NCBI GenBank assembly: GCA_002085445.1
Contig: NBMI01000009.1
Coordinates: 5,951 to 69,950 of the forward strand
Source: Candidatus Parabeggiatoa sp. nov. 2
Lineage (GTDB): Bacteria; Pseudomonadota; Gammaproteobacteria; Beggiatoales; Beggiatoaceae
Length of the DNA: 64,000 nucleotides
Direction of reading: 5' to 3'
In this document: in pieces, positions 46,274-56,259 of the stretch
Layout of the letters: the number at the start of each line of letters is the position of its first letter
Numbering within the stretch: position 1 is the stretch's first letter
Translations under genes and position numbers: made by a program
Notes under the pieces: model-generated
Told to the model about the DNA's origin: nothing
The model's input: only the letters and a program-made list of their open reading frames with translations
Databases searched by the model: none

Positions 46274-46744
46274 ATGACTTTGACAGATACTATCTAAAGT
46301 AGGGATAGTATCCTTTTCATCATCCCGTCCGAAAGGTTGTTTATCCGTGTAATTCGTTGTTGTAATTCGTTGTACTGGCCCACATGAAGTACAGCGAAAC
46401 GCAGTGGCGGAACGCCTATGACGGGGATAACCTAATTAGACAAGAGGTGTATTAAGTACAACGACACAAGCGCGGATAAACCAATTACTCTAGTACAACG
46501 AATTACGCGGATAAACCAATTGGATAATCGAATTAGACAATTCGTTCCTTATTCGCTTATCCGCGCTTGTGTCGTTGTACTCGGCCCAACCAATGAGATG
46601 TACTCAGCCCAACAATTCGTTTATCCGCGTAATTCGTTGTACTCAGCCCAATTCGTTGTACTCAGCATAATTCGTTGTACTCAGCGTAATTCTGCCCAAC
46701 CAATGAAATATACTCGGCCCAACAGACAAACAAGGAAAACAACT
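46274..46744. repeat. ACGAATTACGCGG array, forward then inverted
   Basis: Forward units at about 46,395-46,520 and inverted units at about 46,540-46,720 flank a centre reading AATTGGATAATCGAATTAGA, which also occurs near 44,050. The whole block is therefore a large imperfect palindrome. The open frame of the following gene extends back through it, but those codons (for example MDNRIRQFVPYSL) are repeat-derived. Confidence 0.8.
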
Positions 46745-49700
46745 ATGACTCAATACACCTCCAATTGTTTTGACTGTCTTTCTAAGATAGTGCAACTGTT
46801 CTTGTGTTTTGTGGTGTCGTCGTCACTCAATGTGGCTTATGCTGCAGTCACCCAACTCTCTGAAAACGACATTGGTTTCGCCAAAGTGTCGGGGAAAGTT
46901 GGGGTGGTTGAAAAAACGGCCGGTTGCTTGATTGTTTTTTCTCCACAACACAAGAAGTCCGTCAAGGATGTGTTTTGTCGATATGAACTGGGTAAACCAC
47001 GTCAATTTTATGTGGATGATGACAAAGGCCGAATAACAGTCATAGGAAAAAATACGGCAAACATTAGTGATGCAGTGCTACCAAAAGCGAAGAATCAGAA
47101 TGACTTTGTGAAGGCCATAACGGATTTTTTTAAAAGCAAAACGGGATACCAATTACCGGTCGATATGAATGCCATAGCGACATTCATGTCAAACCGTCAA
47201 TTTCCTAACGGGAATTTGGCGAATAAAAAACCAGCTAAGATTTATATCTTAGAGCAGGATTATTTGGCCGAAAACACGGATGACAAAACCTTTGCTTTCT
47301 TGGTGCATAATTTAATACAGCGTCGTGGAACGCTAGAGCGCACTGAAACAGAGATAGAAGCGCTTAAAAATAACCACGAAGCTTTCAAAGCGTTAACTAA
47401 CCTTGAGGTTAGAAAACTTCTCACACTGGAACTTGATAGCATTGTCAGTAAGGATGATCGCCTAAATATTCTCAAGAATGAGGATGTTAAAGCGATTTTA
47501 TTGGATAAAAAAGTTCAAGAATTGCTCAAAAACGATAACGTTATAAACGTATTGGGCAATAAGTCTGTTCCAACAGTCCTTGCCAATCCGGCCGTTCAAC
47601 GTATTTTGAGCAACGAAGACGCTATAGCTAAGTTATCTGACAAGAATACCGTCGCGTTTTTAAATCAAGAAGGGGTTCCAGAACTACTTAATAGTTCTAC
47701 TTTTCAAACATTTTTACAACAAAACCAAAGTGACTTGGAAGACAATCTGTTGTTGTTGATACTCAAATTTTCCATTTTTGTTGGTAGTCAATTAGAAGTC
47801 GTAGCTATTTTAATAGCCGCTTTGGTGATACTGTTTTTTCAGTGGCGGTTATCTAGGAAAACACGTCAATCCCTTTCCAATCTGGAAAAGGGTGAGCATG
47901 GCAATCAGAAAATTATCCAAAGCCTTTCCACGGTAGAAAACCAGATAAATGCTCATTCTGAAATGAGGCAGGCTCTTGATCGTATAGAAGACATGCTTGA
48001 GAAAAAATCCGGCATAAAGGCCGTTAAAGCGTTTATTCAAGTGCTATCACGTTGCGGCCTTCCCGATCTGAAAGACATTGAATTGACAAAATTGCCAGAA
48101 TGGGCAGAAACTCAGTTTGATAGCCAAACGTTGGTCGTGTTGCCACCCTCTAACTCTAGCTTGACGGTGACGGCTCTGCGTGACAAACAGGAAACGGTTG
48201 AGAATCTTCTTAAAGAACAACACTCGGCTGGTGAAAAGGCGGTGGTTGAGAAAACCATTGAAAAACACCCAGCCGGTGAAAAGAAACGGGGGCCGGTTGA
48301 GAAAACCATTGAAAAACACCCGGCTAGTGAAAAGAAACAGGGGCCTGTCGATAAAACCATTGAAATCCTAAATGAGTTGGATGTTCTTGTTCATAAAGAC
48401 TTCCAATCTGATGCTGAGATGTGGAAATATTTCCTTGAGACAGCCGCCGATAAAAAATGGCTAGATAATTTACTGGCTGCCTTACAACACGCTTTCTCCA
48501 TGAAAGAGGAATTAGAAAAAACCAAGCGCGAACGCGAACAATTGCAAACGGTACTTTCACAACGTTTTCATCTCACCCAACCTGAAGACAAGGCCTTTTC
48601 AGAATGGACAGAGGCACTTCTCAACCAACAAGGCACTTGGATTTGGTTGCAACCCAAGTCCATAGAAGGATTTTTTTCTAGCAGTGTTATCAGTCAGATT
48701 AAAGAAAATATTAGTCAGGTATGTGAAGACATGCAAAACATACCCGACGTTTCTGAACAACCATTATTACGCCTTGAAGAAGAAATCTCAAAGGATTGGA
48801 ATAATCTGCTCAACAACCCGTTCCAATCTCTTGACGACATGTCTAAGCAATTAGCGACATTGACTGATAAATGGCTAAACACCTTACTGATGTTTTTTAA
48901 ACACTATCTCTCGACGAAAGTCGAACGAGATAAATTGCAACAGCAGCTTTTAGAACGTTTTCTCCTCTCCAAGCCCCAAGATAAGAAAACTTCAATTTGG
49001 ATTGATGAACTCCTACAGCAACCGGGCAGATTGGTTTTATTACAACCTCATTTCATAAACGAACTGTTATCGTCTCAAAAAGACGCTATCCATCAAATGA
49101 GCAAACAGATGGCGAGAAGAAGTAAAGACGATCCGGTTTTACCACTGTTGCGCGTCAATGAAATCTCAATCGGTTGGAAGACATTTTTGGGAATGTCATT
49201 CCAGTCTAATGAGGAATTATGGGCGCATTTACATAAAGCCAGTGATGGCTGGCTAGGGACTTTACTTTCTGTTTTAGAACAGTATCATTTTCAGAAAGCA
49301 GAACAAAATCGCTTGCAAGCGGTTCTGTCAGAGCGATTTAGTCCTTCCCAAGAAGAACCCATTGACTTTTCGTTAGAAGGGTTTAGGACACAAAAAGGCA
49401 TTTGGCGTTGGTTGCAACTTTCCTTTATAGCGGAACTGCTGGCTTGTCAACACTGTGTCGCTCAATTGAAAATGGCAAAAGAAACCTTTCATGACCGTCA
49501 AAACCTCCTTAAAAACAACGTAGTCACTATCGAAGATATATTAGGGCTGTTGTACATGGATGAAGTGATGACCGGTTGTAAGGCTTTAGTCAGCAAACAA
49601 TTCCCATCCAATGACAAAATGCGGACTCAATTACTTGCTATGGGTAGCTGGATACATCGGTTACTTAGAGCCGATGATTTGTTGCAAGCCTACTTTGCCA

Positions 49701-50053
49701 AACAACCACAGTTTCGGCTTTTATCCCGTCATCTAGCGAATGCAGCGGGTGCATTGGAAGCCATGTTCATAGAAAGGGGTATAAAAGTATTAAAGCCGAC
49801 ATTACTTGAACCAATGCCAACAAAATACCAAATATTCGTGGTAGACTCTTCTCCTCCTACTGGCGCAAATCCAGTACTCAGAGCCTTAGACTTTGTTCAA
49901 CAACCGGTGAGCGAGAGACTCAATCCGAAGTCTCCTAACCATTGTTCTGAGTTTGTGGTGGATATACAAACCTACGGGTTTATTGACTCTAGCAATAAAA
50001 AACCGCTCTCAAAGATACAGGTAACTTTGACTAATCTCTCTGAGTGGAAATGA
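46745..50053 (+). CDS. bitopic FAKV-module protein with internally repeated cytoplasmic domain
   Basis: This 1,102-residue protein is unrecognised. It has a signal peptide (1-30, ending NVAYA). The FAKV module follows (about 38-150), beginning IGFAKVSGKVGVVEKTAGCL and containing FCRYELGK; its two Cys could form a periplasmic disulfide. A helical segment (about 195-340) is built of short repeats (EDVKAILLDKKVQELLKNDN), and a TM helix lies at about 345-368. In the cytoplasm a 17-residue repeat (VEKTIEKHPAGEKKRGP, about three copies) is followed by three diverged copies of a roughly 130-residue unit marked by LSQRFHLTQPEDKAFSEW, LLERFLLSKPQDKKTSIW and LSERFSPSQEE. A C-terminal domain (LLQAYF...SEFVVDIQTYGFI) is shared with 61,116-63,743. 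AAGGAAA supports the ATG at 46745. The Hsp70-type gene follows after 800 bp of repeats. Confidence 0.75.
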   Translation: MTQYTSNCFDCLSKIVQLFLCFVVSSSLNVAYAAVTQLSENDIGFAKVSGKVGVVEKTAGCLIVFSPQHKKSVKDVFCRYELGKPRQFYVDDDKGRITVIGKNTANISDAVLPKAKNQNDFVKAITDFFKSKTGYQLPVDMNAIATFMSNRQFPNGNLANKKPAKIYILEQDYLAENTDDKTFAFLVHNLIQRRGTLERTETEIEALKNNHEAFKALTNLEVRKLLTLELDSIVSKDDRLNILKNEDVKAILLDKKVQELLKNDNVINVLGNKSVPTVLANPAVQRILSNEDAIAKLSDKNTVAFLNQEGVPELLNSSTFQTFLQQNQSDLEDNLLLLILKFSIFVGSQLEVVAILIAALVILFFQWRLSRKTRQSLSNLEKGEHGNQKIIQSLSTVENQINAHSEMRQALDRIEDMLEKKSGIKAVKAFIQVLSRCGLPDLKDIELTKLPEWAETQFDSQTLVVLPPSNSSLTVTALRDKQETVENLLKEQHSAGEKAVVEKTIEKHPAGEKKRGPVEKTIEKHPASEKKQGPVDKTIEILNELDVLVHKDFQSDAEMWKYFLETAADKKWLDNLLAALQHAFSMKEELEKTKREREQLQTVLSQRFHLTQPEDKAFSEWTEALLNQQGTWIWLQPKSIEGFFSSSVISQIKENISQVCEDMQNIPDVSEQPLLRLEEEISKDWNNLLNNPFQSLDDMSKQLATLTDKWLNTLLMFFKHYLSTKVERDKLQQQLLERFLLSKPQDKKTSIWIDELLQQPGRLVLLQPHFINELLSSQKDAIHQMSKQMARRSKDDPVLPLLRVNEISIGWKTFLGMSFQSNEELWAHLHKASDGWLGTLLSVLEQYHFQKAEQNRLQAVLSERFSPSQEEPIDFSLEGFRTQKGIWRWLQLSFIAELLACQHCVAQLKMAKETFHDRQNLLKNNVVTIEDILGLLYMDEVMTGCKALVSKQFPSNDKMRTQLLAMGSWIHRLLRADDLLQAYFAKQPQFRLLSRHLANAAGALEAMFIERGIKVLKPTLLEPMPTKYQIFVVDSSPPTGANPVLRALDFVQQPVSERLNPKSPNHCSEFVVDIQTYGFIDSSNKKPLSKIQVTLTNLSEWK

Positions 50054-50857
50054 GTTATCAGAAGTAAGTACAACGAATTACGCGGATAAACGAATTACTA
50101 TAGTATAGTACATATTAATTTCGCCCAAAGCCAGGGGCGGTGCCCCTGGCTATATTAATCTCGCCCCGTTGGGGCTTGCCAGGGGCAACGCCCCTGGAGT
50201 CCTATCGATATTAGACGGGCGAAAGATTCCTCACATCCTTAAGGAATGACTTTCAGCGCAATTTGTGCCGGTGCGAAGTATAGATGTACTCGGCCCAACC
50301 AATGAGATGTACTCGGCCCAACCGTTTAATTCGTTTATCCGCGTAATTAGTTGTACTCGTTTATCCGCGTAATTCGTTGTACTCGGCCCAACAGTTGTTT
50401 AATTCGTTTATCCGCGTAATTCGTTGTACTCGTTTATTCACGTAATTAGATGTACTCGGCACAACCAATGAGTTGTACTCGGCACAACCAATGAGATATA
50501 CTCGGCCCAACCGTTTAATTCGTTTATCCGCGTAATTAGTTGTACTCGTTTATCCACGTAATTCGTTGTACTCGGCCCAACCGTTGTTTAATTCGTTTAT
50601 CCGCGTAATTCGTTGTACTCGATTATCTACGCAATGAGATATACTCGGCCCAACCAATGAGATGCACTCGGCCCGACAAATGTTTAATCCGTTTATCCAC
50701 GTCATCCGTTGTACTCGGCCCGTCATCCGTTGTACTCGTTCATCCGCTTCGCTCGTTACTACGTTTCGGTAACTCCGCTTAAGCGAGATCAACCTCGGCG
50801 GTTTTCAGATAACTGATAACTGATAACTGATAACTGATAACTGTTCACTGAAAAGTC
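50054..50857. repeat. repeat block before the transmembrane Hsp70-type gene
   Basis: After one forward ACGAATTACGCGG unit come GCCAGGGGCggtGCCCCTGGC hairpins (about 50,130-50,200). About twelve inverted AATTCGTTTATCCGCGTAAT units separated by CGGCCCAACCAATGAGATG follow (50,285-50,745). Then come CTCGTTACTACGTTTCGGTA + ACTCCGCTTAAGCGAG and five TAACTGA heptamers (50,809-50,843) that end 14 bases before the start codon. The last two blocks are the same as those preceding the homologous fragment at 45,422. Confidence 0.82.
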
Positions 50858-53800
50858 ATGCACATCTCGACCCTAAAAAACCGATTTAATTATACGATTA
50901 TTTTATTCCTCACCGGAATACTCCTAACGTATTCGACGAGTGTTCGCTCGGCCGAGGCCGATAAAAAATTGGACATCACCGAACGGACTCATTTTATTGT
51001 CCTAATTCGGGACACCGGGATGATGAAGAAAAAATTTTATCCGCTAAAGATGATTGTGGACACGTTGCCTAAACTGTTGTTTGAAGGGGCGGCCGTGTTA
51101 AAGGGCAATACACCCTTAAAGCCGACTTTACCGGTATATCATCCTGAGCACGATCATCTCTCCGTCGTGTTTGTTGCCATACATAAAGATGTGCGTTCAA
51201 CGGCCTGTAAAAACGATCCGGCCCTTTCGGCGTTGCCCAAACATCTTTTTCAGTGGCAACCGGTTAAGCAAGGACAAAATCAAGCCGCCTTCACGCGCTC
51301 TTTGCGCCAATGGATTAAGAAAAGTTGTCGCGCCCAAGGTTATGTCTCGTCCAACGTGTTGGCGGAAATGATGAGTTTGTCTTACGTTGAAAAGAAAATG
51401 GCTAACGAGAATTCTGGTAAGTTATTTTCCAAAACCATTCTCATTTTTCTGGGTAATGATGCCTATTATGGCGGCGCCAACCCAAGTAGAGAACTTGGTT
51501 CGTTAAAACAAATTCAGAAGGTTAGAGATATAAAAGAGGCCGCTCAGAAAATTGATGATCTCAATAAGGCCTTTCATATCGTCACGCCCCCCGATTGGGT
51601 ATTTACAATCCATCCCAAAACCCGTCAATTCCAGCGCGGCAATATTGATCACGGTAATACCTTAAGATATAGAGTCGCTGAAATCCAAACACTAGATAAC
51701 CAGAATAAATTCCTTGACTACCATCAAACCATCAAATTAGATCGAGTCGCGATGTCCAATGACAAGCTCAAATTGGTGCAACCGGGTGGCGCAGAGATTA
51801 TATTAGGCATTCGGCACTCAAAGCGATTGCAGCCGGACAAACTTGAGTTAGCTTTTGCCGATAAAAACGGCAATGATTGGCAAATCGGTCAACACGCGTT
51901 GCCGCGTTCAACCGTTATTGATATTCGCGCATGCAAAAAATCTAAAAAATGTCAAGTACAAAATGATGGCACGCTTCATGTTCCCCTGCTCGGTGTTGTA
52001 ATGAATGATCCTCACCTTCGGGCCGATGATCCGGCCCTTACGCCCGGGCAAATCCGTTTTAAAATCAGATTTCGTTATAACGCCGAAGGTGTCTATACGC
52101 ATCACTACGTCGATACAAAGTTAAAAACGATTGATATTCAACCGGTTAAACCGTTAGTCATTTCAGAAAGCCTTTTTAGTGCTCGGATTTTTCCGCAAGT
52201 CGTCTTGGATAATAAAACCCTTGCTGCCCAATACGATCCCTCTAAAGATTCACCACAAGGGTTAACACAAGATGTCGCACGCGCTCGCCTTGAGGCCGAG
52301 AAAACGGCCAATGAGAATAAAGCCATTATCGGTGTTATTGTTTCAGTACTGATACTGTTGATCATTGCTTGGCTACTGCTTTATAAATTCAAATACCACC
52401 GTCGCTTCAAACCGAAATTGGAGTGGGAACCGGCAAAAAAAATTGATATTAATTTTAATCAACAGCCGGGCGCGATTATTAAAGTAGGTGTATTGACTGT
52501 CAGAAACGAAGGAGAGGTTCCGTGGTTTGGTAAATTGTTTGGGAATAAGGACTATCCTGACTATAAGGTCGAATTTTTCTTAAATTACAGTAACGATCAG
52601 TTGAGAAAGTGCGGAGTCATACTGTCTGAAAAGAAAGCAGCACCCTTTTATTTCACGGAAAAGAAAACAGATACGGCCTCCCATTCTTCAGAAGACAAGA
52701 AGATATCCGAAAAAGCCTTCTACGGTGCCTTGAAACAAGTTCAACAAATCGATCCCAAAAGTTTATTTGGTTCTTCACGGGAACGCAATACAGAGACTAC
52801 TCCGCTTGTGCCTCAGATTGAACATCGGGTAAGTCACGAGACACCTATTTATGTCTTTTTTGCCACCGATGTCATTGAAGATTTCAAGCATTCTGAGCAA
52901 AAAATCGTAGAAGGGCAGATTACCGTGACTTTTGGGGGAAAAGGCAAAAATGTTCAGATAGCCGTGGAAATGTTGCATGACAATAAACCGGTTGCACGTA
53001 AAGAGATTGAGTTCAATCTCGAAGTGATGCCAGAGCAACCCAAGCCACCACGAGTCACTTACCAACCCAATGCCGAAAAGCTTTACTTTCAGAAAGACAA
53101 ATCTATCCGCATTGGCACACTCCGTTTTGAAAGCCAAGCGGAACACTATTTTGCTAAGCCCTTTAAGGGCCGTTTCAACATACAAAGTTATAAGAATAAT
53201 CTGTCTTTAGAAAACAACCCTGTGGCGCTTCTTCCCAAAGGCGAAGAAGTTGAGGTGCGGCCCCGTCAAACCTCAGAAGTCGATGTGGTTGTCTTCTGTG
53301 ATGGTGAGAGCATATTGAATCCAGAGCCGCGCCAAGACTACACCTTTAACTTGACGGGTCAGTTTGCCCATGGTTCAGAGCAGGTGCCTCATACATTTAC
53401 CCTGCTCCGCGATCCCACTCGGGCCGACATCGCGTTGGAGATTGTCCAATTTAAGAACACCTATAGTCTCTATTGGCAACAAAAGGATGGAGAACAAAAG
53501 GATGGAGAACAGAGAGCGTTTGAAAAATATCCGAGTTTTCGATTGAGAGTCGAGGGGAGAGAAGAAGCCGAAGGCCATTCGCTTGACAACGGCATCTTAA
53601 ACTTGGCGCCTAATCTCGTTAAATTTGATAAAGGTACCCCGGCCGTCACGATTTTTGAAATACATCTGGGCAACACCGGCAAATCGGGACAAGGTTGGGT
53701 CAAACTCCATCTGACGATGGAACTGAAATTTCAACCCCAGGTACGGATGGCCATAAAACTTCACCAAGGGTACCAGATTGAAAATTCACTCCATCTCATC

Positions 53801-56077
53801 ACGAGCGATCACCAAGGAGAATTTAACGGCGATGAAATGATTACCGTCAAAGAAGGCGAACCGGACGAAAAACTCGTGGTTCAAATCAATGCTGGGCAAA
53901 CCATTCAAGATATTGTCGGTGGGCGAATTGACACTGACTCTGGTAGCATTAACGCTTTTCTTGATATAGAAATTCAGGATGACGACGGACAAAAACGTTC
54001 ACACGAACTCACCATTGTCGCGCCAATTGGAGTCGAAAAACTCCCCCATCCCAATTGGCTCTGTATTGACTTTGGCACCTCCGCCATTGTCGCGGCGGTT
54101 GGCACCCAAGATAAGCCCTACTTTTTACCGCTTCAGAAATTAGTCAAAGAACATGATCCGGCCCTCAACCTTGAGGACTATGATCCAAACAACACCGAAC
54201 GGGGCACCGATTTTCTGCCCAGTCAAATCGTTTGCGATGCCGATTTACGCCAAAGTGAAACCCAAGACGACAAGATAAGAAAAGGTTATCCAAGATACCA
54301 ACCGGCTTCCTTGAAACCGGGCGATCCCGATTTTATCGGCTTACCCGCCACAACGCCGCGACTCCGCGAATATCCGGGGCGCGTGATTTTTTCACTCAAA
54401 AGCTGGCTGGCGCAACCGTCAGAAACTATCTCATTGCCGGAAAGGGTTAAATTTTACCAATTGGATAACCTAGGCAATATCGTGACGGAAAAAGATGAAG
54501 AAGATAATCACAAACCGGTAGAGATTGAGCGGCCTCAGTTGCCATTGAAAGACTTAGTGGAATCTGGGTTTGCGGCCTTAGCCGAAGGCTATATCATCGC
54601 CCTTGATGTGTTTGAAAAAGGCGGGCAACTCATCTTGTCTCACCCAAACACGTTTACCGCCTTTCACAAGAAAAAATTACACGACATTGCTTGGAAAGCA
54701 CTCAATCAACGTTTAGGCATTGCCTTACCGGAGCGCCTTCAACTCATTAGCGAATCGGATGCTGTCGCTTATCACTATTGTCGGCAACGGATGTTAGAGG
54801 CGCGGCATTGTAGTAGTGATAAGGAACTGCAACGCATTTTGGAGAAACTGCGTAACAATAACGGGTGGGAATGCCTATTAGTCTACGATTTTGGGGCCGG
54901 CACACTGGATTTATCTTTAGTACATATCCGTTGGAATCAAGAAGGTACCTATCCCGAACAGTGGCAAGTCGAAAATCGCTTAGGCGTGCCGATTGCCGGC
55001 AATCATCTTGACAGTTTACTGGCGCGACTGATAGATGGCTTGCTCAGAGACGAATCCGTTCTGAACCCGGAAGTGTTTGAATATCAATATCCGGTTGTCG
55101 ATAAACAACTGAAAGGAGACAGTAATGAACAACTTGATCATCGCCAAGCCGTATACAAATTGTGGCAAAATATCCGCGAAGTCAAACACAGTGCTGACTG
55201 GCAGGAAGGCAAGCCATTTCGCGTCCTAGTTGGAAGTAAAGGTGGTACGGAGGTTGTTAGATACAAAGAAAATGCGTTTCTCCCTAGCCCTGAAACCGCG
55301 CCAGAAGTCAGTTCGGAATCCCGTTCGGAATCACAAGAGCGTTCTGAGGTTGAAAAACCCGTCTTAGAAACGGATGGCGACCAAATCTACCTCAAGATTC
55401 CCGCGGTAACGGTACATAACTATCCACCGTTGCAAGCGTTTATTGAGTTCGTCGCAGATACCGTCGTCAATGAATTGTTAGGCAGTGCGGAAATAGCCGC
55501 GCAACAAGTCAATACCGTGGTGGTTTCCGGAAGAGGCGCACTTTGGCAAGGCTTACGTGAGCGCGTCTGGAACAAATTCCCGGAACGCTGCGAAAAGCCT
55601 AAGTTGGACAAAGAACAAGTCAAAAATGCCGTTGTCAGTGGCGCGATTGCTTGGCAAGAATTAAGCGAAATTAACGCGATTGAGCCAAAGATAAAACCAC
55701 GCTTAGCCATTTTGCGTGAACAAGATAATTTCTTAACACCGGAAGAAGACTGGGAAAAAGAGCCTATTGACTTGCGAGCCACTAGCACTTTCCGTCTGGT
55801 TCAGATTTCTCACCAGAATCCTGATCCAAAAAAAGACTTCAACTCGTTGCACCGTCATTTTTACATTTTATTGGATCAGATACGTCGTGAGACGATGTGG
55901 AAAGCTGATCCTTGGTTATTTGTCAGCAAACAAGAACAACAGGGGCAAACCGTTATCAAACTGCAAAATAAACAAGGGCAAGGTTTTGACTTTGCCACAG
56001 TTGGCTCAGTCGGCACGGTTTCATCCACGCCACCGTGGCCGATTGGTAATATTTTATTGGAACCCGATAATCAGTGA
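50858..56077 (+). CDS. transmembrane protein with vWA-like periplasmic region and C-terminal Hsp70-type ATPase
   Basis: This 1,739-residue protein has a signal sequence (TIILFLTGILLTYSTSV, about 13-30). A periplasmic region (about 40-480) starts THFIVLIRDTGMMKKKFYPL and later has TILIFLGNDAYYGG, a strand/loop pattern like a vWA domain but without the full DxSxS metal site. One TM helix lies at about 488-508 (AIIGVIVSVLILLIIAWLLL). A roughly 550-residue beta-rich region follows. The Hsp70/actin-type ATPase is marked by WLCIDFGTSAIVAAVGTQ (about 1,066, phosphate 1), LLVYDFGAGTLDLSLVHI (about 1,341, phosphate 2) and VVVSGRGALWQGLRERVW (about 1,554, adenosine). The substrate-binding half is absent. 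It could couple a periplasmic signal to an ATP-driven cytoplasmic switch. No ribosome site is evident; TAACTGA repeats abut the start, and another TAACTGA array supplies the stop. Confidence 0.82.
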   Translation: MHISTLKNRFNYTIILFLTGILLTYSTSVRSAEADKKLDITERTHFIVLIRDTGMMKKKFYPLKMIVDTLPKLLFEGAAVLKGNTPLKPTLPVYHPEHDHLSVVFVAIHKDVRSTACKNDPALSALPKHLFQWQPVKQGQNQAAFTRSLRQWIKKSCRAQGYVSSNVLAEMMSLSYVEKKMANENSGKLFSKTILIFLGNDAYYGGANPSRELGSLKQIQKVRDIKEAAQKIDDLNKAFHIVTPPDWVFTIHPKTRQFQRGNIDHGNTLRYRVAEIQTLDNQNKFLDYHQTIKLDRVAMSNDKLKLVQPGGAEIILGIRHSKRLQPDKLELAFADKNGNDWQIGQHALPRSTVIDIRACKKSKKCQVQNDGTLHVPLLGVVMNDPHLRADDPALTPGQIRFKIRFRYNAEGVYTHHYVDTKLKTIDIQPVKPLVISESLFSARIFPQVVLDNKTLAAQYDPSKDSPQGLTQDVARARLEAEKTANENKAIIGVIVSVLILLIIAWLLLYKFKYHRRFKPKLEWEPAKKIDINFNQQPGAIIKVGVLTVRNEGEVPWFGKLFGNKDYPDYKVEFFLNYSNDQLRKCGVILSEKKAAPFYFTEKKTDTASHSSEDKKISEKAFYGALKQVQQIDPKSLFGSSRERNTETTPLVPQIEHRVSHETPIYVFFATDVIEDFKHSEQKIVEGQITVTFGGKGKNVQIAVEMLHDNKPVARKEIEFNLEVMPEQPKPPRVTYQPNAEKLYFQKDKSIRIGTLRFESQAEHYFAKPFKGRFNIQSYKNNLSLENNPVALLPKGEEVEVRPRQTSEVDVVVFCDGESILNPEPRQDYTFNLTGQFAHGSEQVPHTFTLLRDPTRADIALEIVQFKNTYSLYWQQKDGEQKDGEQRAFEKYPSFRLRVEGREEAEGHSLDNGILNLAPNLVKFDKGTPAVTIFEIHLGNTGKSGQGWVKLHLTMELKFQPQVRMAIKLHQGYQIENSLHLITSDHQGEFNGDEMITVKEGEPDEKLVVQINAGQTIQDIVGGRIDTDSGSINAFLDIEIQDDDGQKRSHELTIVAPIGVEKLPHPNWLCIDFGTSAIVAAVGTQDKPYFLPLQKLVKEHDPALNLEDYDPNNTERGTDFLPSQIVCDADLRQSETQDDKIRKGYPRYQPASLKPGDPDFIGLPATTPRLREYPGRVIFSLKSWLAQPSETISLPERVKFYQLDNLGNIVTEKDEEDNHKPVEIERPQLPLKDLVESGFAALAEGYIIALDVFEKGGQLILSHPNTFTAFHKKKLHDIAWKALNQRLGIALPERLQLISESDAVAYHYCRQRMLEARHCSSDKELQRILEKLRNNNGWECLLVYDFGAGTLDLSLVHIRWNQEGTYPEQWQVENRLGVPIAGNHLDSLLARLIDGLLRDESVLNPEVFEYQYPVVDKQLKGDSNEQLDHRQAVYKLWQNIREVKHSADWQEGKPFRVLVGSKGGTEVVRYKENAFLPSPETAPEVSSESRSESQERSEVEKPVLETDGDQIYLKIPAVTVHNYPPLQAFIEFVADTVVNELLGSAEIAAQQVNTVVVSGRGALWQGLRERVWNKFPERCEKPKLDKEQVKNAVVSGAIAWQELSEINAIEPKIKPRLAILREQDNFLTPEEDWEKEPIDLRATSTFRLVQISHQNPDPKKDFNSLHRHFYILLDQIRRETMWKADPWLFVSKQEQQGQTVIKLQNKQGQGFDFATVGSVGTVSSTPPWPIGNILLEPDNQ

Positions 56078-56259
56078 TCAGTTATCACTGATCAGTTATC
56101 AGTTATCAGTTATCAGACACTAAGTTTGTAGTAGGCGCTTTAGCGCCTAAGTTTGTAGTAGGCGCTTTAGCGCCTAAGTTTGGCCCCCAATTAAGGCGAT
56201 AAATCGCCTACTACAAACACTACAAACACTACAAACACTACAAACCCGTTATAATTTTT
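56078..56259. repeat. TAACTGA array, GGCGATAAATCGCC palindromes, CACTACAAA units
   Basis: TAACTGA heptamers (in inverse orientation, about six, 56,071-56,115) begin inside the last codons of the preceding gene. Palindromes GTAGGCGCTTTAGCGCCTA and GGCGATAAATCGCC follow at about 56,130-56,206, then four CACTACAAA units. TATAAT at 56,250-56,255 lies only four bases before the next ATG. If it is a -10 box the mRNA would be leaderless, but no -35 box is visible. Confidence 0.7.

Noticed and set aside
46520-46744. N-terminal extension of the FAKV protein at 46,745
   Set aside because: The 75 codons are translated dispersed repeat, whereas the ATG at 46745 has a good ribosome site and starts a signal peptide.
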